Both the position numbers and the translations under genes were made by a program. From Streptomyces venezuelae (GTDB lineage Bacteria; Actinomycetota; Actinomycetes; Streptomycetales; Streptomycetaceae), in the NCBI RefSeq assembly GCF_008642275.1, contig NZ_CP029189.1, positions 2,650,001-2,714,000 of the forward strand: a stretch of 64,000 bases of DNA, written 5' to 3'. The notes beneath the pieces are model-generated. The model searched no databases, was not told where the DNA came from, and worked only from the letters and a program-made list of their open reading frames with translations. The first letter of the stretch is position 1. Each line of letters opens with the position of its first letter. This document shows, piece by piece, positions 48,460-58,223 of the stretch.

Positions 48460-50505
48460 ATGTTCAGCACTGTTCTGGTGGCGAACCGGGGCGAGATCGC
48501 GGTCCGGGTCATCCGTACCCTGCGGCAGCTCGGCATCCGCTCCGTGGCCGTCTTCAGCGACGCCGACGCGGACGCCCGCCATGTCCGGGAGGCCGACACG
48601 GCCGTCCGCATCGGCCCGGCCGCGGCCGCCGAGAGCTACCTGTCGGTGGAGCGGCTGCTGGATGCCGCGAAGCGGACGGGCGCCGAGGCCGTCCACCCCG
48701 GCTACGGCTTCCTCGCCGAGAACGCGGCCTTCGCGCAGGCCTGCGCCGACGCCGGCCTGGCCTTCATCGGGCCGCCGGCCGGCGCCATCAACCTGATGGG
48801 CGACAAGATCCGCGCCAAGGAGACGGTGAAGGCGGCGGGCGTGCCCGTCGTACCGGGCTCCTCCGGCAGCGGCCTGACCGACGCCGAACTGGTCGCGGCC
48901 GCGGCGGAGATCGGCATGCCGGTGCTGCTCAAGCCCTCGGCGGGCGGCGGCGGCAAGGGCATGCGGCTGGTCCGCGACGAGGCGGTGCTGGCCGAGGAGA
49001 TCGCGGCGGCCCGCCGCGAGGCCCGTTCCTCCTTCGGCGACGACACCCTGCTGGTCGAGCGGTGGGTGGACCGGCCGCGGCACATCGAGATCCAGGTGCT
49101 GGCGGACGCCCACGGGAACGTGGTGCACCTGGGCGAGCGCGAGTGCTCGCTGCAGCGCCGGCACCAGAAGGTGATCGAGGAGGCCCCGTCGGTCCTGCTC
49201 GACGAGAAGACGCGTGCGGCGATGGGCGCGGCGGCCGTGGACGCGGCCCGCTCCTGCGGGTACGTCGGTGCGGGCACGGTGGAGTTCATCGTGCCGGGCG
49301 GCGACCCGTCCTCGTACTACTTCATGGAGATGAACACCCGCCTCCAGGTGGAGCACCCGGTGACGGAGCTGATCACCGGGCTGGACCTGGTCGAGCAGCA
49401 GATCCGGGTGGCGGCCGGCGCGCGGCTGGGCTTCGACCAGTCCGAGGTGACGCTGACCGGGCACGCCATCGAGGCCCGCGTCTGCGCGGAGGACCCGGCG
49501 CGCGGGTTCCTGCCGTCGGGCGGCACGGTGCTGGCCCTGTCCGAGCCGGACGGCGGTGCGGTGCGCACCGACTCCGGGCTGACGGCGGGCGTGCCGGTGG
49601 GCTCGACGTACGACCCGATGCTGTCGAAGGTCATCGTCCACGGCCCGGACCGCCCGACGGCGCTGCGCATGCTGCGGGCGGCGCTGGCGGACACGGTGAT
49701 CCTGGGCGTGCAGACCAACGCCGGTTTCCTGCGGAGGCTGCTGGCCCACCCGGACGTGGTGTCCGGGGACCTGGACACGGGCCTGGTCGAGCGCGACCTG
49801 CCGTCCCTCCTGCCGGAGGGGGTCCCGGACGAGGTGTACGCGGCTGCGGCGCTGCTGGCGCAGGGCCCCCGGGCTCTGCCCGGACCCGCGCCTCAAACGC
49901 CGGCGAGGCTGGATCGGTGGGTCGACCCCTTCGACGCGGGTGACGGCTGGCGGCTGGGCGGCACGCCCGCCTGGACCGTGCACCACTTCCGCCTTCCCGG
50001 GACGGACCCGGTGGAGGTCCGCACCAGGACCACCGGCTCCGGCACCGAGCTCGCCCTCGCAGCGGCACCGGCCCGCGGCCGGATCGTCGCCCGCACCCCG
50101 GACACCGTCACCGTCGAACTCGACGGCGTCACGCACCGCTTCAGCCACGCCGCCTCCCCGGAGGGGCTCTGGCTGGGCCGGGACGCGGACAGCTGGCACG
50201 TCCAGGCGTACGACCCCGTCGTGGCCAACCTCACCGGGGCCGGGCGCGGCGGCGCGGACACCCTCGCCGCGCCCATGCCGGGCACGGTCACCGTGGTCAA
50301 GGTGGCCGTCGGGGACAAGGTCGCGGCCGGGCAGAGCCTGCTCGTCGTCGAGGCGATGAAGATGGAGCACGTCATCTCCGCCCCGCACGCCGGCACCGTC
50401 ACCGAGCTGGACGTGACTCCCGGCAGCACGGTCGCCATGGACCAGATCCTGGCCGTCGTCACCCCCGACGAGGACCCGGCCGAGGGCAAGGAGGACGCCG
50501 CGTGA
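48460..50505 (+). CDS. liuD: 3-methylcrotonyl-CoA carboxylase, biotin-carrying (alpha) subunit
   Basis: A 681-aa protein with a biotin carboxylase domain ([27 protein letters not shown]-grasp [27 protein letters not shown]; residues 1-450), a linker and BT domain, and a C-terminal biotinyl domain with the biotin lysine in [12 protein letters not shown]. Linker residues about 468-485 ([17 protein letters not shown]) are encoded by a dispersed repeat element (49871-49913) that is related to one inside iolB. GAGG is 7-8 nt before the ATG at 48460. The stop overlaps the next start as GTGA. TGACGTGA occurs twice in the short gap before the gene. Confidence 0.92.
   Translation: MFSTVLVANRGEIAVRVIRTLRQLGIRSVAVFSDADADARHVREADTAVRIGPAAAAESYLSVERLLDAAKRTGAEAVHPGYGFLAENAAFAQACADAGLAFIGPPAGAINLMGDKIRAKETVKAAGVPVVPGSSGSGLTDAELVAAAAEIGMPVLLKPSAGGGGKGMRLVRDEAVLAEEIAAARREARSSFGDDTLLVERWVDRPRHIEIQVLADAHGNVVHLGERECSLQRRHQKVIEEAPSVLLDEKTRAAMGAAAVDAARSCGYVGAGTVEFIVPGGDPSSYYFMEMNTRLQVEHPVTELITGLDLVEQQIRVAAGARLGFDQSEVTLTGHAIEARVCAEDPARGFLPSGGTVLALSEPDGGAVRTDSGLTAGVPVGSTYDPMLSKVIVHGPDRPTALRMLRAALADTVILGVQTNAGFLRRLLAHPDVVSGDLDTGLVERDLPSLLPEGVPDEVYAAAALLAQGPRALPGPAPQTPARLDRWVDPFDAGDGWRLGGTPAWTVHHFRLPGTDPVEVRTRTTGSGTELALAAAPARGRIVARTPDTVTVELDGVTHRFSHAASPEGLWLGRDADSWHVQAYDPVVANLTGAGRGGADTLAAPMPGTVTVVKVAVGDKVAAGQSLLVVEAMKMEHVISAPHAGTVTELDVTPGSTVAMDQILAVVTPDEDPAEGKEDAA
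49871..49913 (+). repeat. Dispersed repeat copy inside the carboxylase alpha gene
   Basis: GGGCTCTGCCCGGACCCGCG, then CCTCAAACGCCGGCGAGGCTGGA. It is alignable end to end with the copy in iolB at 9106-9151. It encodes part of the interdomain linker in frame. The CTCTGCCC and CCTCAAACGCCGG blocks match what I remember of abundant Streptomyces intergenic repeats. Confidence 0.7.
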
Positions 50506-51434
50506 ACCGGCTGCCCATGAACGTCCCGGCCCCCGGCCTCCCCGCCCGGGTCCGGATCCACGAGGTCGGCGCCCGCGACGGGCTGCAGAACGAGAAGGCG
50601 GCCGTCCCCACGGCCGTGAAGGCGGAGTTCGTCCACCGCCTCGCCGCCGCCGGGCTGACGACCATCGAGGCCACCAGCTTCGTGCACCCCAAGTGGGTGC
50701 CCCAGCTGGCCGACGCGGAGGAGCTGTTCCCGCAGCTCGCCGACGTCGCCGCGGACCTGCCCGTCCTCGTGCCCAACGAGCGCGGCCTCGACCGCGCGCT
50801 CGCCCTCGGGGCCACCCGTATCGCGGTGTTCGGTTCGGCCACCGAGACCTTCGCGTCCCGCAACCTCAACCGCACCGTCGCCGAGTCCCTCGCCATGTTC
50901 GAGCCCGTCGTGGCCCGGGCCAAGGAGGGGAAGGCGCACGTCCGCGGCTATCTCTCGATGTGTTTCGGCGACCCCTGGGAGGGCCCGGTCCCGGTCCACC
51001 AGGTCGTCTCCGTCGCCAAGGCCCTGCTGGACCTCGGCTGTGACGAGCTGAGCCTCGGCGACACCATCGGCGTGGCCACCCCGGGCCATGTCCAGGCGCT
51101 GCTCGCCGCGCTGAACGAGGCCGGTGTCACCACCGACCGGATCGGCGTGCACTTCCACGACACCTACGGCCAGGCCCTGTCCAACACCCTCGCCGCGCTC
51201 CAGCACGGCGTGACCACCGTCGACGTTTCCGCAGGCGGCCTCGGCGGATGCCCGTACGCCAAGAGCGCCACCGGGAACCTCGCGACCGAGGACCTGGTGT
51301 GGATGCTCGACGGCCTCGGCATCGAAACCGGGGTCGACCTGGCCGCCCTCACCGCCACGAGCGTGTGGATGGCCGAACAGCTGGGACGCCCCAGTCCCTC
51401 CCGTACCGTCCGCGCCCTCTCCCACAAGGAGTAG
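50502..51434 (+). CDS. liuE: Hydroxymethylglutaryl-CoA lyase
   Basis: A 310-aa TIM-barrel lyase of the DRE-TIM family that splits HMG-CoA to acetyl-CoA and acetoacetate, the end of leucine catabolism. Motifs are [16 protein letters not shown] (metal and base Arg-Asp), [27 protein letters not shown] (metal His pair) and the lyase signature Cys loop [18 protein letters not shown]. It starts at a GTG that overlaps the upstream stop (GTGA), so translation is coupled. The next gene starts 7 nt after its stop. Confidence 0.95.
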   Translation: MNRLPMNVPAPGLPARVRIHEVGARDGLQNEKAAVPTAVKAEFVHRLAAAGLTTIEATSFVHPKWVPQLADAEELFPQLADVAADLPVLVPNERGLDRALALGATRIAVFGSATETFASRNLNRTVAESLAMFEPVVARAKEGKAHVRGYLSMCFGDPWEGPVPVHQVVSVAKALLDLGCDELSLGDTIGVATPGHVQALLAALNEAGVTTDRIGVHFHDTYGQALSNTLAALQHGVTTVDVSAGGLGGCPYAKSATGNLATEDLVWMLDGLGIETGVDLAALTATSVWMAEQLGRPSPSRTVRALSHKE

Positions 51435-51441
51435 TCACACC

Positions 51442-52602
51442 ATGTCCCTCGACCACCGGCTCACCCCTGAGCACGAGGAACTCCGCCGCACCGTGGAGGC
51501 GTTCGCGCACGACGTCGTCGCCCCGAAGATCGGCGACCTGTACGAGCGGCACGAGTTCCCCTACGAGATCGTCGCCGAGATGGGCCGCATGGGCCTGTTC
51601 GGCCTGCCCTTCCCGGAGGAGTACGGCGGCATGGGCGGGGACTACCTCGCCCTCGGCATCGCCCTGGAGGAGCTGGCCCGCGTCGACTCCTCGGTCGCGA
51701 TCACCCTGGAGGCCGGGGTCTCGCTCGGTGCCATGCCGATCTACCTCTTCGGTTCCGAGGAGCAGAAGCAGCAGTGGTTGCCGAAGATGTGCTCCGGTGA
51801 GATCCTCGGCGCCTTCGGCCTGACGGAGCCCGGTGCGGGTTCCGACGCGGGCGGTACCCGCACCACCGCCGTCAAGGACGGCGACGAGTGGGTGATCAAC
51901 GGCTCGAAGTGCTTCATCACCAACTCCGGTACGGACATCACCGGTCTGGTCACCGTCACCGCCGTGACGGGCCGCAAGGCGGACGGCCGCCCGGAGATCT
52001 CCTCGATCATCGTCCCGTCCGGCACCCCGGGCTTCACGGTGGCCGCACCGTACTCCAAGGTGGGCTGGAACTCCTCGGACACCCGTGAGCTGTCCTTCGA
52101 CGGGGTACGGGTCCCCCTGGCCAACCTGGTGGGCCAGGAGGGCCGCGGCTACGCGCAGTTCCTGCGGATCCTCGACGAGGGCCGGATCGCGATCTCCGCG
52201 CTCGCGACCGGTCTCGCGCAGGGCTGTGTGGACGAGTCGGTGAAGTACGCCAAGGAGCGGCACGCCTTCGGCAAGGCGATCGGCGACAACCAGGCCATCC
52301 AGTTCAAGCTCGCCGACATGGAGATGCGCGCCCACATGGCCCGCATCGGCTGGCGGGACGCGGCGTCGCGGCTGGTGGCCGGGGAGCCGTTCAAGAAGGA
52401 GGCGGCGATCGCGAAGCTGTACTCCTCGACGGTCGCCGTCGACAACGCGCGCGAGGCGACGCAGATCCACGGCGGCTACGGCTTCATGAACGAGTACCCG
52501 GTGGCCCGCATGTGGCGGGACTCCAAGATCCTGGAGATCGGCGAGGGCACGAGCGAGGTCCAGCGCATGCTGATCGCGCGCGAGCTGGGCTTCGCCGGCT
52601 GA
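51442..52602 (+). CDS. acdH: Branched-chain acyl-CoA dehydrogenase AcdH
   Basis: A 386-aa acyl-CoA dehydrogenase that, in this operon, most likely oxidises isovaleryl-CoA or other branched-chain acyl-CoAs. Motifs are LTEPGAGSDAGGTRTTA, CFITNSGTDITGLVTVTA and IHGGYGFMNEYPVARMWRDSKILEIGEGTSEVQRMLIARELG. The catalytic Glu is Glu368 in GEGTSE, the short/medium-chain position, unlike the dehydrogenase at 41041. In Streptomyces this operon position is occupied by acdH, reported to act in branched-chain amino-acid breakdown and polyketide precursor supply. AAGGAG is about 9 nt before the ATG. A strong terminator follows. Confidence 0.92.
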   Translation: MSLDHRLTPEHEELRRTVEAFAHDVVAPKIGDLYERHEFPYEIVAEMGRMGLFGLPFPEEYGGMGGDYLALGIALEELARVDSSVAITLEAGVSLGAMPIYLFGSEEQKQQWLPKMCSGEILGAFGLTEPGAGSDAGGTRTTAVKDGDEWVINGSKCFITNSGTDITGLVTVTAVTGRKADGRPEISSIIVPSGTPGFTVAAPYSKVGWNSSDTRELSFDGVRVPLANLVGQEGRGYAQFLRILDEGRIAISALATGLAQGCVDESVKYAKERHAFGKAIGDNQAIQFKLADMEMRAHMARIGWRDAASRLVAGEPFKKEAAIAKLYSSTVAVDNAREATQIHGGYGFMNEYPVARMWRDSKILEIGEGTSEVQRMLIARELGFAG

Positions 52603-52626
52603 CCGGCCGAGGCACTTGATGACGCC

Positions 52627-52657
52627 GTCCGGCGCGGGCCACGGGCCCGCGCCGGAC
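52627..52657 (+). terminator. Terminator of the leucine operon
   Basis: A perfect 14-bp stem (GTCCGGCGCGGGCC and its complement) with a 3-nt loop, 24 nt after the acdH stop, followed by TTCGG. Confidence 0.85.
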
Positions 52658-52677
52658 TTCGGCATGCCCGCGAACGG

Positions 52678-52998
52678 TCAGAGAAGGACGATGAGCGCGG
52701 CAGTGGGGACCAGGGTCGCCAGGGCGCACACCGGCCAGTAGACCCGGGCCGCAGCCGTGTTCCGTCGCCGCAGGAAGTCGTTGGCGAGCCACCACAGCAG
52801 CCCGAACGCGATCACGACCGGTGCCGCGATCACCAGCCAGAGCAGCATGCCGTCGTTCTCCGTGGGTTCCCGCTGGGTCCAGCCGAGGTCGGCGAGCGGC
52901 CCGTTGACGGCGACGTACCAGACGAGCCAGACCGGCACGACGGCCGGCACTCCCATCAGCAGGTTCACTCCTGCGGCTATCCACCATTGCCTTCGCAT
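52678..52998 (-). CDS. Small three-helix membrane protein of unknown function
   Basis: A 106-aa hydrophobic protein with three likely transmembrane segments (IAAGVNLLMGVPAVVPVWLVWYVAV, LLWLVIAAPVVIAFGLLWWLA, VYWPVCALATLVPTAALIVLL) and a short polar loop (GWTQREPTENDG). No family recognised. The ATG at 52998 is favoured over 53013 by AATACT 6 nt upstream. It converges on the leucine operon terminator. Confidence 0.65.
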   Translation of the reverse strand: MRRQWWIAAGVNLLMGVPAVVPVWLVWYVAVNGPLADLGWTQREPTENDGMLLWLVIAAPVVIAFGLLWWLANDFLRRRNTAAARVYWPVCALATLVPTAALIVLL

Positions 52999-53004
52999 GG
53001 GCCC

Positions 53005-53010
53005 AGTATT
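53005..53010 (-). promoter_or_regulatory. Possible leaderless -10 for the small membrane protein gene
   Basis: AATACT on the minus strand ends 6 nt before the ATG at 52998; it differs from TATACT only in its first base. Confidence 0.4.
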
Positions 53011-53176
53011 CACACGCGTGATCGGATTCCGTGGATGACGGGGCGGGGTCCGGTCGCGGCCGCGGGCCGGCGGAGTCCGACGCGGGCCGATCCCCCGTCC
53101 GGTGCGCGAAGACCCCCAACTCGGGCCCTCGTCACGGGCGGTACGGGCGCCGGCCGGTCACCCCGGTTCCGGGAGG

Positions 53177-53190
53177 GTGATCCACCTCAC
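53177..53190. promoter_or_regulatory. Crp-like palindrome upstream of the iron box
   Basis: GTGATCCACCTCAC has the GTGA-N6-TCAC symmetry of Crp-family sites and lies 32 bp upstream of the first iron box. The rest of 52999-53222 contains no gene. Chance occurrence is quite possible. Confidence 0.35.
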
Positions 53191-53222
53191 GAACGGATCT
53201 TCCCCCACCGCTGGATTTATCA

Positions 53223-53241
53223 TTAGGTTAGGCTAACCTTC
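53223..53241 (+). promoter_or_regulatory. DmdR1-type iron box upstream of desE
   Basis: TTAGGTTAGGCTAACCTTC matches the 19-bp iron-regulator consensus TTAGGTTAGGCTAACCTAA at 17 positions. The DtxR-family repressor DmdR1 with Fe2+ would silence desE and desF when iron is sufficient. It lies 52 nt before the desE ATG. Confidence 0.92.
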
Positions 53242-53293
53242 TCGCTGAACGGCCCAGGCGGCCATCCCTGCACGCACGAAAGCGGACATCGAC

Positions 53294-54331
53294 ATGCCCA
53301 AGTCCCGTACCTCCTCCTTCAGCCGTCGCGGCTTCATCGCGGCCGGTGGCGCCCTCGGCCTCGTCGCGGTCCTCGCCGCGTGCGGTGGCACCGACTCGGC
53401 GAAGGGCGACAGCGGCAAGGACAACGGCGCCACGGCCTCCGCCGCCTGGACCTTCAAGGACGACCTCGGCAAGGACGTCACCACCAAGGCCCAGCCGAAG
53501 AACATCGTCGCCTTCACCGGCACCGCTGCCGCGCTCTACGACTACGGCGTCCCGGTCAAGGGCGTGTTCGGCCCGACCAAGACCGCCGACGGCAAGGCCG
53601 ACGTGCAGGCGGGCTCGCTGGACATCTCCAAGGTCGAGATCCTCGGCAACGTCTACGACGAGTTCAACGTCGAGAAGTACGCGGCCCTCCAGCCCGACCT
53701 GCTGGTCACCAACAGCTGGGACGGCAGCTACTGGTACGTGCCGGAGGCCTCGAAGGACAAGATCCTCGCGCTCGCCCCGCACGCCGCGATCAAGGTCGGC
53801 GGCGACGTCACCCTCGACAAGGCGCTGGAGCGCACCGCGGACCTCGCCAAGTCCCTGGGCGCGGACATGAACTCCAAGAAGACCGTGGACGCCAAGGCCC
53901 GCTTCGAGGCCGCCACCGCGAAGGTCCGCGAGGCCACCAAGGCCAACCCGGGCATCAAGGTCCTCGTGGGCTCCGGATCCGCCGACCTGTTCTACGCCTC
54001 CTCCCCGGAGACCTCGGCCGACCTGAAGTACTTCAAGTCCCTGGGCGTCGAGTTCATCACCCCGGACAAGCTCGACGAGGGTGGCTTCTTCGAGAGCCTG
54101 AGCTGGGAGAACGCCGGCAAGTACAAGGCCGACCTGGTCCTGCTCGACAACCGCACCGGCACGCTGCAGCCGGAGGAGCTGAAGGCCAAGGCCACCTGGG
54201 CCGAGATGCCCGCCGTGAAGGCCGGCCAGGTCACCCCCCGCGTGACCGAGCCGATCTTCTCGTACGACAAGTGCGCGCAGATCCTGGAAGACCTCGCGAA
54301 GTCCATCCAGAACGCCAAGAAGGTCAGCTGA
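53294..54331 (+). CDS. desE: Ferrioxamine-binding lipoprotein
   Basis: A 345-aa substrate-binding lipoprotein of an iron-siderophore ABC importer. The signal carries twin arginines and a lipobox (SRRGFIAAGGALGLVAVLAAC, Cys30). The mature protein shows a class III binding-protein fold with PKNIVAFTGTAAALYDYGVPVKGVFG and LQPDLLVTNSWDGSYWYVPE. It captures ferrioxamine at the membrane. It sits behind an iron box and ahead of the siderophore-interacting reductase. No permease or ATPase genes are present in the window, so these must be elsewhere. Confidence 0.93.
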   Translation: MPKSRTSSFSRRGFIAAGGALGLVAVLAACGGTDSAKGDSGKDNGATASAAWTFKDDLGKDVTTKAQPKNIVAFTGTAAALYDYGVPVKGVFGPTKTADGKADVQAGSLDISKVEILGNVYDEFNVEKYAALQPDLLVTNSWDGSYWYVPEASKDKILALAPHAAIKVGGDVTLDKALERTADLAKSLGADMNSKKTVDAKARFEAATAKVREATKANPGIKVLVGSGSADLFYASSPETSADLKYFKSLGVEFITPDKLDEGGFFESLSWENAGKYKADLVLLDNRTGTLQPEELKAKATWAEMPAVKAGQVTPRVTEPIFSYDKCAQILEDLAKSIQNAKKVS

Positions 54332-54397
54332 CCCACGGCGCCCGGTGACCCCGGGCGCCAGGCAAGGCCGTACCGACTCCCAGGGGGACCTCTCCGC

Positions 54398-55297
54398 ATG
54401 ACCGCCACCGCATCCGACGCCCCGGCCGTCGCACACTTCCGGTTCTTCGAGCTCGAAGTGCTCCGCACGCGCCGCCTGGGCCACTCGTTCCTGCGGGTCA
54501 CGTTCGGCGGGGAGTCCCTCGCGGGCTTCCGCTCGGGCGGCTTCGACCAGAGCCTGTCGCTCTTCCTCCCCGCGTCCGGCCAGGAGCACACGGTGCTCCC
54601 GTCCACGGACGAGGACACCTGGTTCGGCGCCTGGCGCGGAATGCCGGACGAGGAGCGGCCGGTGATGCGCTCCTACACGGTGCGCGAGCAGCGCCGTACG
54701 CCCGAGGGGGCGGACGAAGTCGACATCGACTTCGTCCTCCACGGCGACAGCAGCCCGGCCTCCCGCTGGGCGGGGCAGGCGGTGGCCGGCCGCCGGATCA
54801 TGGCGATCGGACCGGCCGTGTCCGAGAACAAGTCCGTACGCTTCCAGCCGCCGGCCGACACCGACGAGATCTGGATGTACGCGGACGAGACCGCCCTGCC
54901 GGCCGCGGCCGCGATCCTGGACCGGCTGCCCGCCGGGACCCGGGTCAGGGCCTGGTTCGAGGTCCCGCACGAGGAAGACCGGCTCGACCTCCGGACGGAC
55001 GCCGTCGCGGACATCACCTGGATCGTTCGCGAGGGCCACGGCGCAGAGCGGACGGACCGGGTGCTGGACGCGCTGCGCGCGGACGGACCCGCCTCGGCCG
55101 AAGCTCCGTACGCCTGGCTGGCGGGTGAGTCGGGCACGATCCGCGCGGTCCGCCGCCACTTCGTGCAGGAACGATCCGTCGACCGCCGCGCCGTACGTTT
55201 CACCGGCTACTGGAGGCTCGGCGCGAGCGAGGAGCAGCTCCTCGCCGAGGCGTACGCGGGCAAGGCTCCGAGTGAGGACCCGACGTCTGAGCTGTAG
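54398..55297 (+). CDS. desF: Siderophore-interacting FAD-binding reductase
   Basis: A 299-aa siderophore-interacting protein (SIP family). The N-terminal FAD domain contains RPVMRSYTVREQRR (the RxYT flavin motif) and DIDFVLHGDSSPASRWA. The C-terminal NAD(P)H domain contains WMYADETALPAAAAILDRLPAGTRV and the C-terminal aromatic GYWRLG. It should reduce ferric siderophore in the cytoplasm to release iron. A GGGGGACC site precedes the ATG, 66 nt after desE, so the two are probably co-transcribed. A perfect hairpin follows. Confidence 0.9.
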   Translation: MTATASDAPAVAHFRFFELEVLRTRRLGHSFLRVTFGGESLAGFRSGGFDQSLSLFLPASGQEHTVLPSTDEDTWFGAWRGMPDEERPVMRSYTVREQRRTPEGADEVDIDFVLHGDSSPASRWAGQAVAGRRIMAIGPAVSENKSVRFQPPADTDEIWMYADETALPAAAAILDRLPAGTRVRAWFEVPHEEDRLDLRTDAVADITWIVREGHGAERTDRVLDALRADGPASAEAPYAWLAGESGTIRAVRRHFVQERSVDRRAVRFTGYWRLGASEEQLLAEAYAGKAPSEDPTSEL

Positions 55298-55325
55298 TCA
55301 GTCTTCTTTTTTCACACGGCAGTTG

Positions 55326-55359
55326 AGATGGGCCCTGGCTTTTCAGCCAGGGCCCATCT
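55326..55359 (+). terminator. Terminator between desF and desA
   Basis: A perfect 15-bp stem (AGATGGGCCCTGGCT and its complement) with a TTTC loop, 28 nt after the desF stop. It separates the uptake genes from the biosynthetic operon. Confidence 0.9.
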
Positions 55360-55375
55360 GCGTTTGGCGAAATAC

Positions 55376-55394
55376 TAAGGTTAGGCTAACCTAA
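55376..55394 (+). promoter_or_regulatory. DmdR1-type iron box upstream of desA
   Basis: TAAGGTTAGGCTAACCTAA matches the 19-bp iron-box consensus at 18 positions. It lies 53 nt before the desA ATG and would give iron repression of desABCD. Confidence 0.95.
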
Positions 55395-55447
55395 ACGTCG
55401 CATGCCACACCCCACCCCCTCTCCACCCCTTGCCCGGAGGAAAGTTG

Positions 55448-56941
55448 ATGCGCTCGCATCTGCTGAACGAGACGACCGCGGACCTCTACCGGCGCTCCGT
55501 CACCGAAGGCGTCGAGCGCGTCGCCGCCAAACTCGCGACCACGCAGCGGCCCCACACCGGTATATCCGTCGACGAACTCGCTCCGGTCATCAACGGGATC
55601 GACCTGGACAAGCCGCTCGCAGACGCGGCCGCCGTCCTGGACGAGCTGGAGGACGTCTACCTGCGCGACGCGGTGTACTTCCACCACCCGCGCTACCTGG
55701 GCCACCTCAACTGCCCGGTCGTCATCCCCGCCGTGCTCGGCGAGGCGATCCTCTCGGCCGTCAACTCCTCGCTCGACACCTGGGACCAGTCCATCGGCGG
55801 CACGCTCATCGAGCGCCGCCTCATCGACTGGACCACCGAGCGCATCGGCCTCGGCCCCGCCGCGGACGGCATCTTCACCTCCGGTGGCAGCCAGTCCAAC
55901 TTCCACGCACTGCTCCTGGCCCGTGACGAGGCCTGCCGCCTCGTCATGAAGAAGGCCCTCGACGAGGGACGCGAGCTCACCAAGGCCGAGCTGCTGCCGA
56001 AGCTGCGCATCTTCACCTCCGAGGCCAGCCACTTCAGCGTCCAGAAGTCGGCCGCCATGCTCGGACTCGGCTACGAGGCCGTCATCTCCGTCCCGGTCGA
56101 CCGCAACCGCCGGATGGACACCGCGGTGCTCGCCCTGGAGCTGGAGGAGTGCGCCTCCGAGGGCCTCTTCCCGATGGCCGTCGTCGCCACCGCCGGCACC
56201 ACCGACTTCGGGTCCATCGACCCGCTCCCCGAGATCGCCCGCCTGGCCGACGAGCACTCCGCGTGGATGCACGTGGACGCCGCCTACGGCTGCGGACTGC
56301 TGGCCTCCCCGACCCGCCGCCACCTCCTCGACGGCATCGAGCGCGCCGACTCCGTCACGGTCGACTACCACAAGTCGTTCTTCCAGCCGGTCAGCTCCAG
56401 CGCCATGCTGGTGCGCGACCGCGACACCCTCAAGCACGCCACGTACCACGCGGACTACCTCAACCCGCGCCGCATGGCCGAGGAGCGCATCCCCAACCAG
56501 GTCGACAAGTCCATCCAGACCACGCGCCGGTTCGACGCGCTCAAGCTCTGGGTGACCCTGCGCGTCATGGGCGCCGACGGCATCGGCTCGCTCTTCGACG
56601 AGGTCATCGACCTGGCCGCGGCCGGCTGGGACGTCATCGACGCCGACCCGCGCTTCGAGGTCGTCGTCAAGCCGCAGATCTCCACGCTCGTCTTCCGCTA
56701 CGTCCCCGAGGGCGGCGACATCCGCGCCGACCTCGTCGACGAGGCCAACCTGCACGCCCGAAAGGCCCTGTTCGCCTCCGGTGAGGCCGTCGTCGCCGGC
56801 ACCAAGGTGGACGGGAAGCAGTACCTGAAGTTCACCCTCCTCAACCCGCAGACCACGACGGCCGACATCGCGGCCGTCCTCGACCTTCTCGCCGCACATG
56901 CCGAGCAGTTCCTGGGAGAATCCCTTGCCCTCCACCGCTGA
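55448..56941 (+). CDS. desA: L-lysine decarboxylase of desferrioxamine biosynthesis (PLP-dependent)
   Basis: A 497-aa group II PLP decarboxylase that makes cadaverine from lysine, the first committed step of desferrioxamine synthesis. Motifs are [42 protein letters not shown] and the PLP lysine Lys309 in [15 protein letters not shown] precedes the ATG at 55448; a TTG six codons upstream is less likely. It heads the desABCD operon behind an iron box, and its 3' end overlaps desB. Confidence 0.96.
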   Translation: MRSHLLNETTADLYRRSVTEGVERVAAKLATTQRPHTGISVDELAPVINGIDLDKPLADAAAVLDELEDVYLRDAVYFHHPRYLGHLNCPVVIPAVLGEAILSAVNSSLDTWDQSIGGTLIERRLIDWTTERIGLGPAADGIFTSGGSQSNFHALLLARDEACRLVMKKALDEGRELTKAELLPKLRIFTSEASHFSVQKSAAMLGLGYEAVISVPVDRNRRMDTAVLALELEECASEGLFPMAVVATAGTTDFGSIDPLPEIARLADEHSAWMHVDAAYGCGLLASPTRRHLLDGIERADSVTVDYHKSFFQPVSSSAMLVRDRDTLKHATYHADYLNPRRMAEERIPNQVDKSIQTTRRFDALKLWVTLRVMGADGIGSLFDEVIDLAAAGWDVIDADPRFEVVVKPQISTLVFRYVPEGGDIRADLVDEANLHARKALFASGEAVVAGTKVDGKQYLKFTLLNPQTTTADIAAVLDLLAAHAEQFLGESLALHR

Positions 56942-58223
56942 GACCCACGACTTCATCGGCATCGGCGTCGGTCCGTTCAACCTCGGACTCGCCTGCCTGA
57001 CCGCCCCGCTCGACGAGATCGACGGTCTCTTCATCGAGTCGAAGCCGCACTTCGAGTGGCACGCCGGCATGTTCCTGGACGGCGCCCACCTGCAGACGCC
57101 CTTCATGTCGGACCTGGTCACGCTCGCCGACCCGACCTCGCCCTTCTCCTTCCTGAACTACCTGAAGGACAAGGACCGGCTGTACTCCTTCTACATCCGG
57201 GAGAACTTCTACCCGCTGCGGGCCGAGTACAACGACTACTGCCGCTGGGCCGCCGACCGCCTCGACAACGTCCGCTGGTCCACCTCGGTCACCGAGGTCA
57301 CCTACGACGAGCAGGCCGGCCTGTACGAGGTCCACACGGACAAGGGCGAGACCCACCGGGCCCCCCGCCTGGTCCTGGGCACCGGCACCCCGCCGCACGT
57401 CCCGCCGACCTGCGAGGGCCTCGGCGGCGACTTCCTGCACAACTCCGCCTACATGCAGAACAAGGCGGAGCTGCAGAAGAAGAAGTCGATCACCCTCATC
57501 GGCTCCGGCCAGAGCGCGGCCGAGATCTACTACGACCTCCTCGCCGAGATCGACGTCCACGGCTACCAGCTCAACTGGGTGACCCGCTCCCCGCGCTTCT
57601 TCCCGCTGGAGTACACCAAGCTGACCCTGGAGATGACCTCCCCCGAGTACGTGGACTACTTCCACGCGCTCCCCGAGGACACCCGGTACCGGCTGGAGAC
57701 CCAGCAGAAGAACCTCTTCAAGGGCATCGACGGCGACCTCATCAACGCCATCTTCGACCTGCTCTACCAGAAGAAGATCAGCATGCCTGGCGCCGTCCCG
57801 ACCACCCTGCTGACCAACACCTCCCTGAACAGCACCGCGTACGACACCACCACGGGCACGTACACGCTGGGGCTGCGCCAGGAGGAGCAGGAGCGGGACT
57901 TCTCCCTCACCTCCGAGGGCCTCGTCCTGGCCACCGGCTACAAGTACACCTTCCCGGAGTTCCTGAACCCGGTGCGCGACCGGCTGAACTTCGACGGACA
58001 CGGCCGTCTCGACGCCGCCCGCAACTACAGCATCGACACCACGGGCCGCGGGGTCTACCTGCAGAACGGCACCACCCACAACCACTCCCTCACCTCGCCC
58101 GACCTGGGCATGGCGGCGTACCGGAACGCGTACATCGTCGGTGAGCTCCTCGGCCGCGAGCACTACAAGGTCGAGAAGTCCATCGCGTTCCAGCAGTTCG
58201 CCGCCCCGGAAGGCACCCTCTGA
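56925..58223 (+). CDS. desB: Cadaverine N-hydroxylase (FAD/NADPH monooxygenase)
   Basis: A 432-aa N-hydroxylating monooxygenase of the lysine/ornithine/diamine type. The FAD motif is [14 protein letters not shown], and the NADPH motif is [18 protein letters not shown]; the C-terminal [12 protein letters not shown] is typical. It converts cadaverine to N-hydroxycadaverine. The start chosen is a TTG at 56925 with GGGAG upstream, which overlaps desA by 17 nt; an ATG at 56898 would add nine residues. The stop and the desC start share one base (TGATG). Confidence 0.95.
   Translation: MPSTAETHDFIGIGVGPFNLGLACLTAPLDEIDGLFIESKPHFEWHAGMFLDGAHLQTPFMSDLVTLADPTSPFSFLNYLKDKDRLYSFYIRENFYPLRAEYNDYCRWAADRLDNVRWSTSVTEVTYDEQAGLYEVHTDKGETHRAPRLVLGTGTPPHVPPTCEGLGGDFLHNSAYMQNKAELQKKKSITLIGSGQSAAEIYYDLLAEIDVHGYQLNWVTRSPRFFPLEYTKLTLEMTSPEYVDYFHALPEDTRYRLETQQKNLFKGIDGDLINAIFDLLYQKKISMPGAVPTTLLTNTSLNSTAYDTTTGTYTLGLRQEEQERDFSLTSEGLVLATGYKYTFPEFLNPVRDRLNFDGHGRLDAARNYSIDTTGRGVYLQNGTTHNHSLTSPDLGMAAYRNAYIVGELLGREHYKVEKSIAFQQFAAPEGTL

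Noticed and set aside
55430..55447. Upstream TTG start for desA
   Set aside because: It would overlap the GGAGGA ribosome binding site that serves the ATG at 55448.
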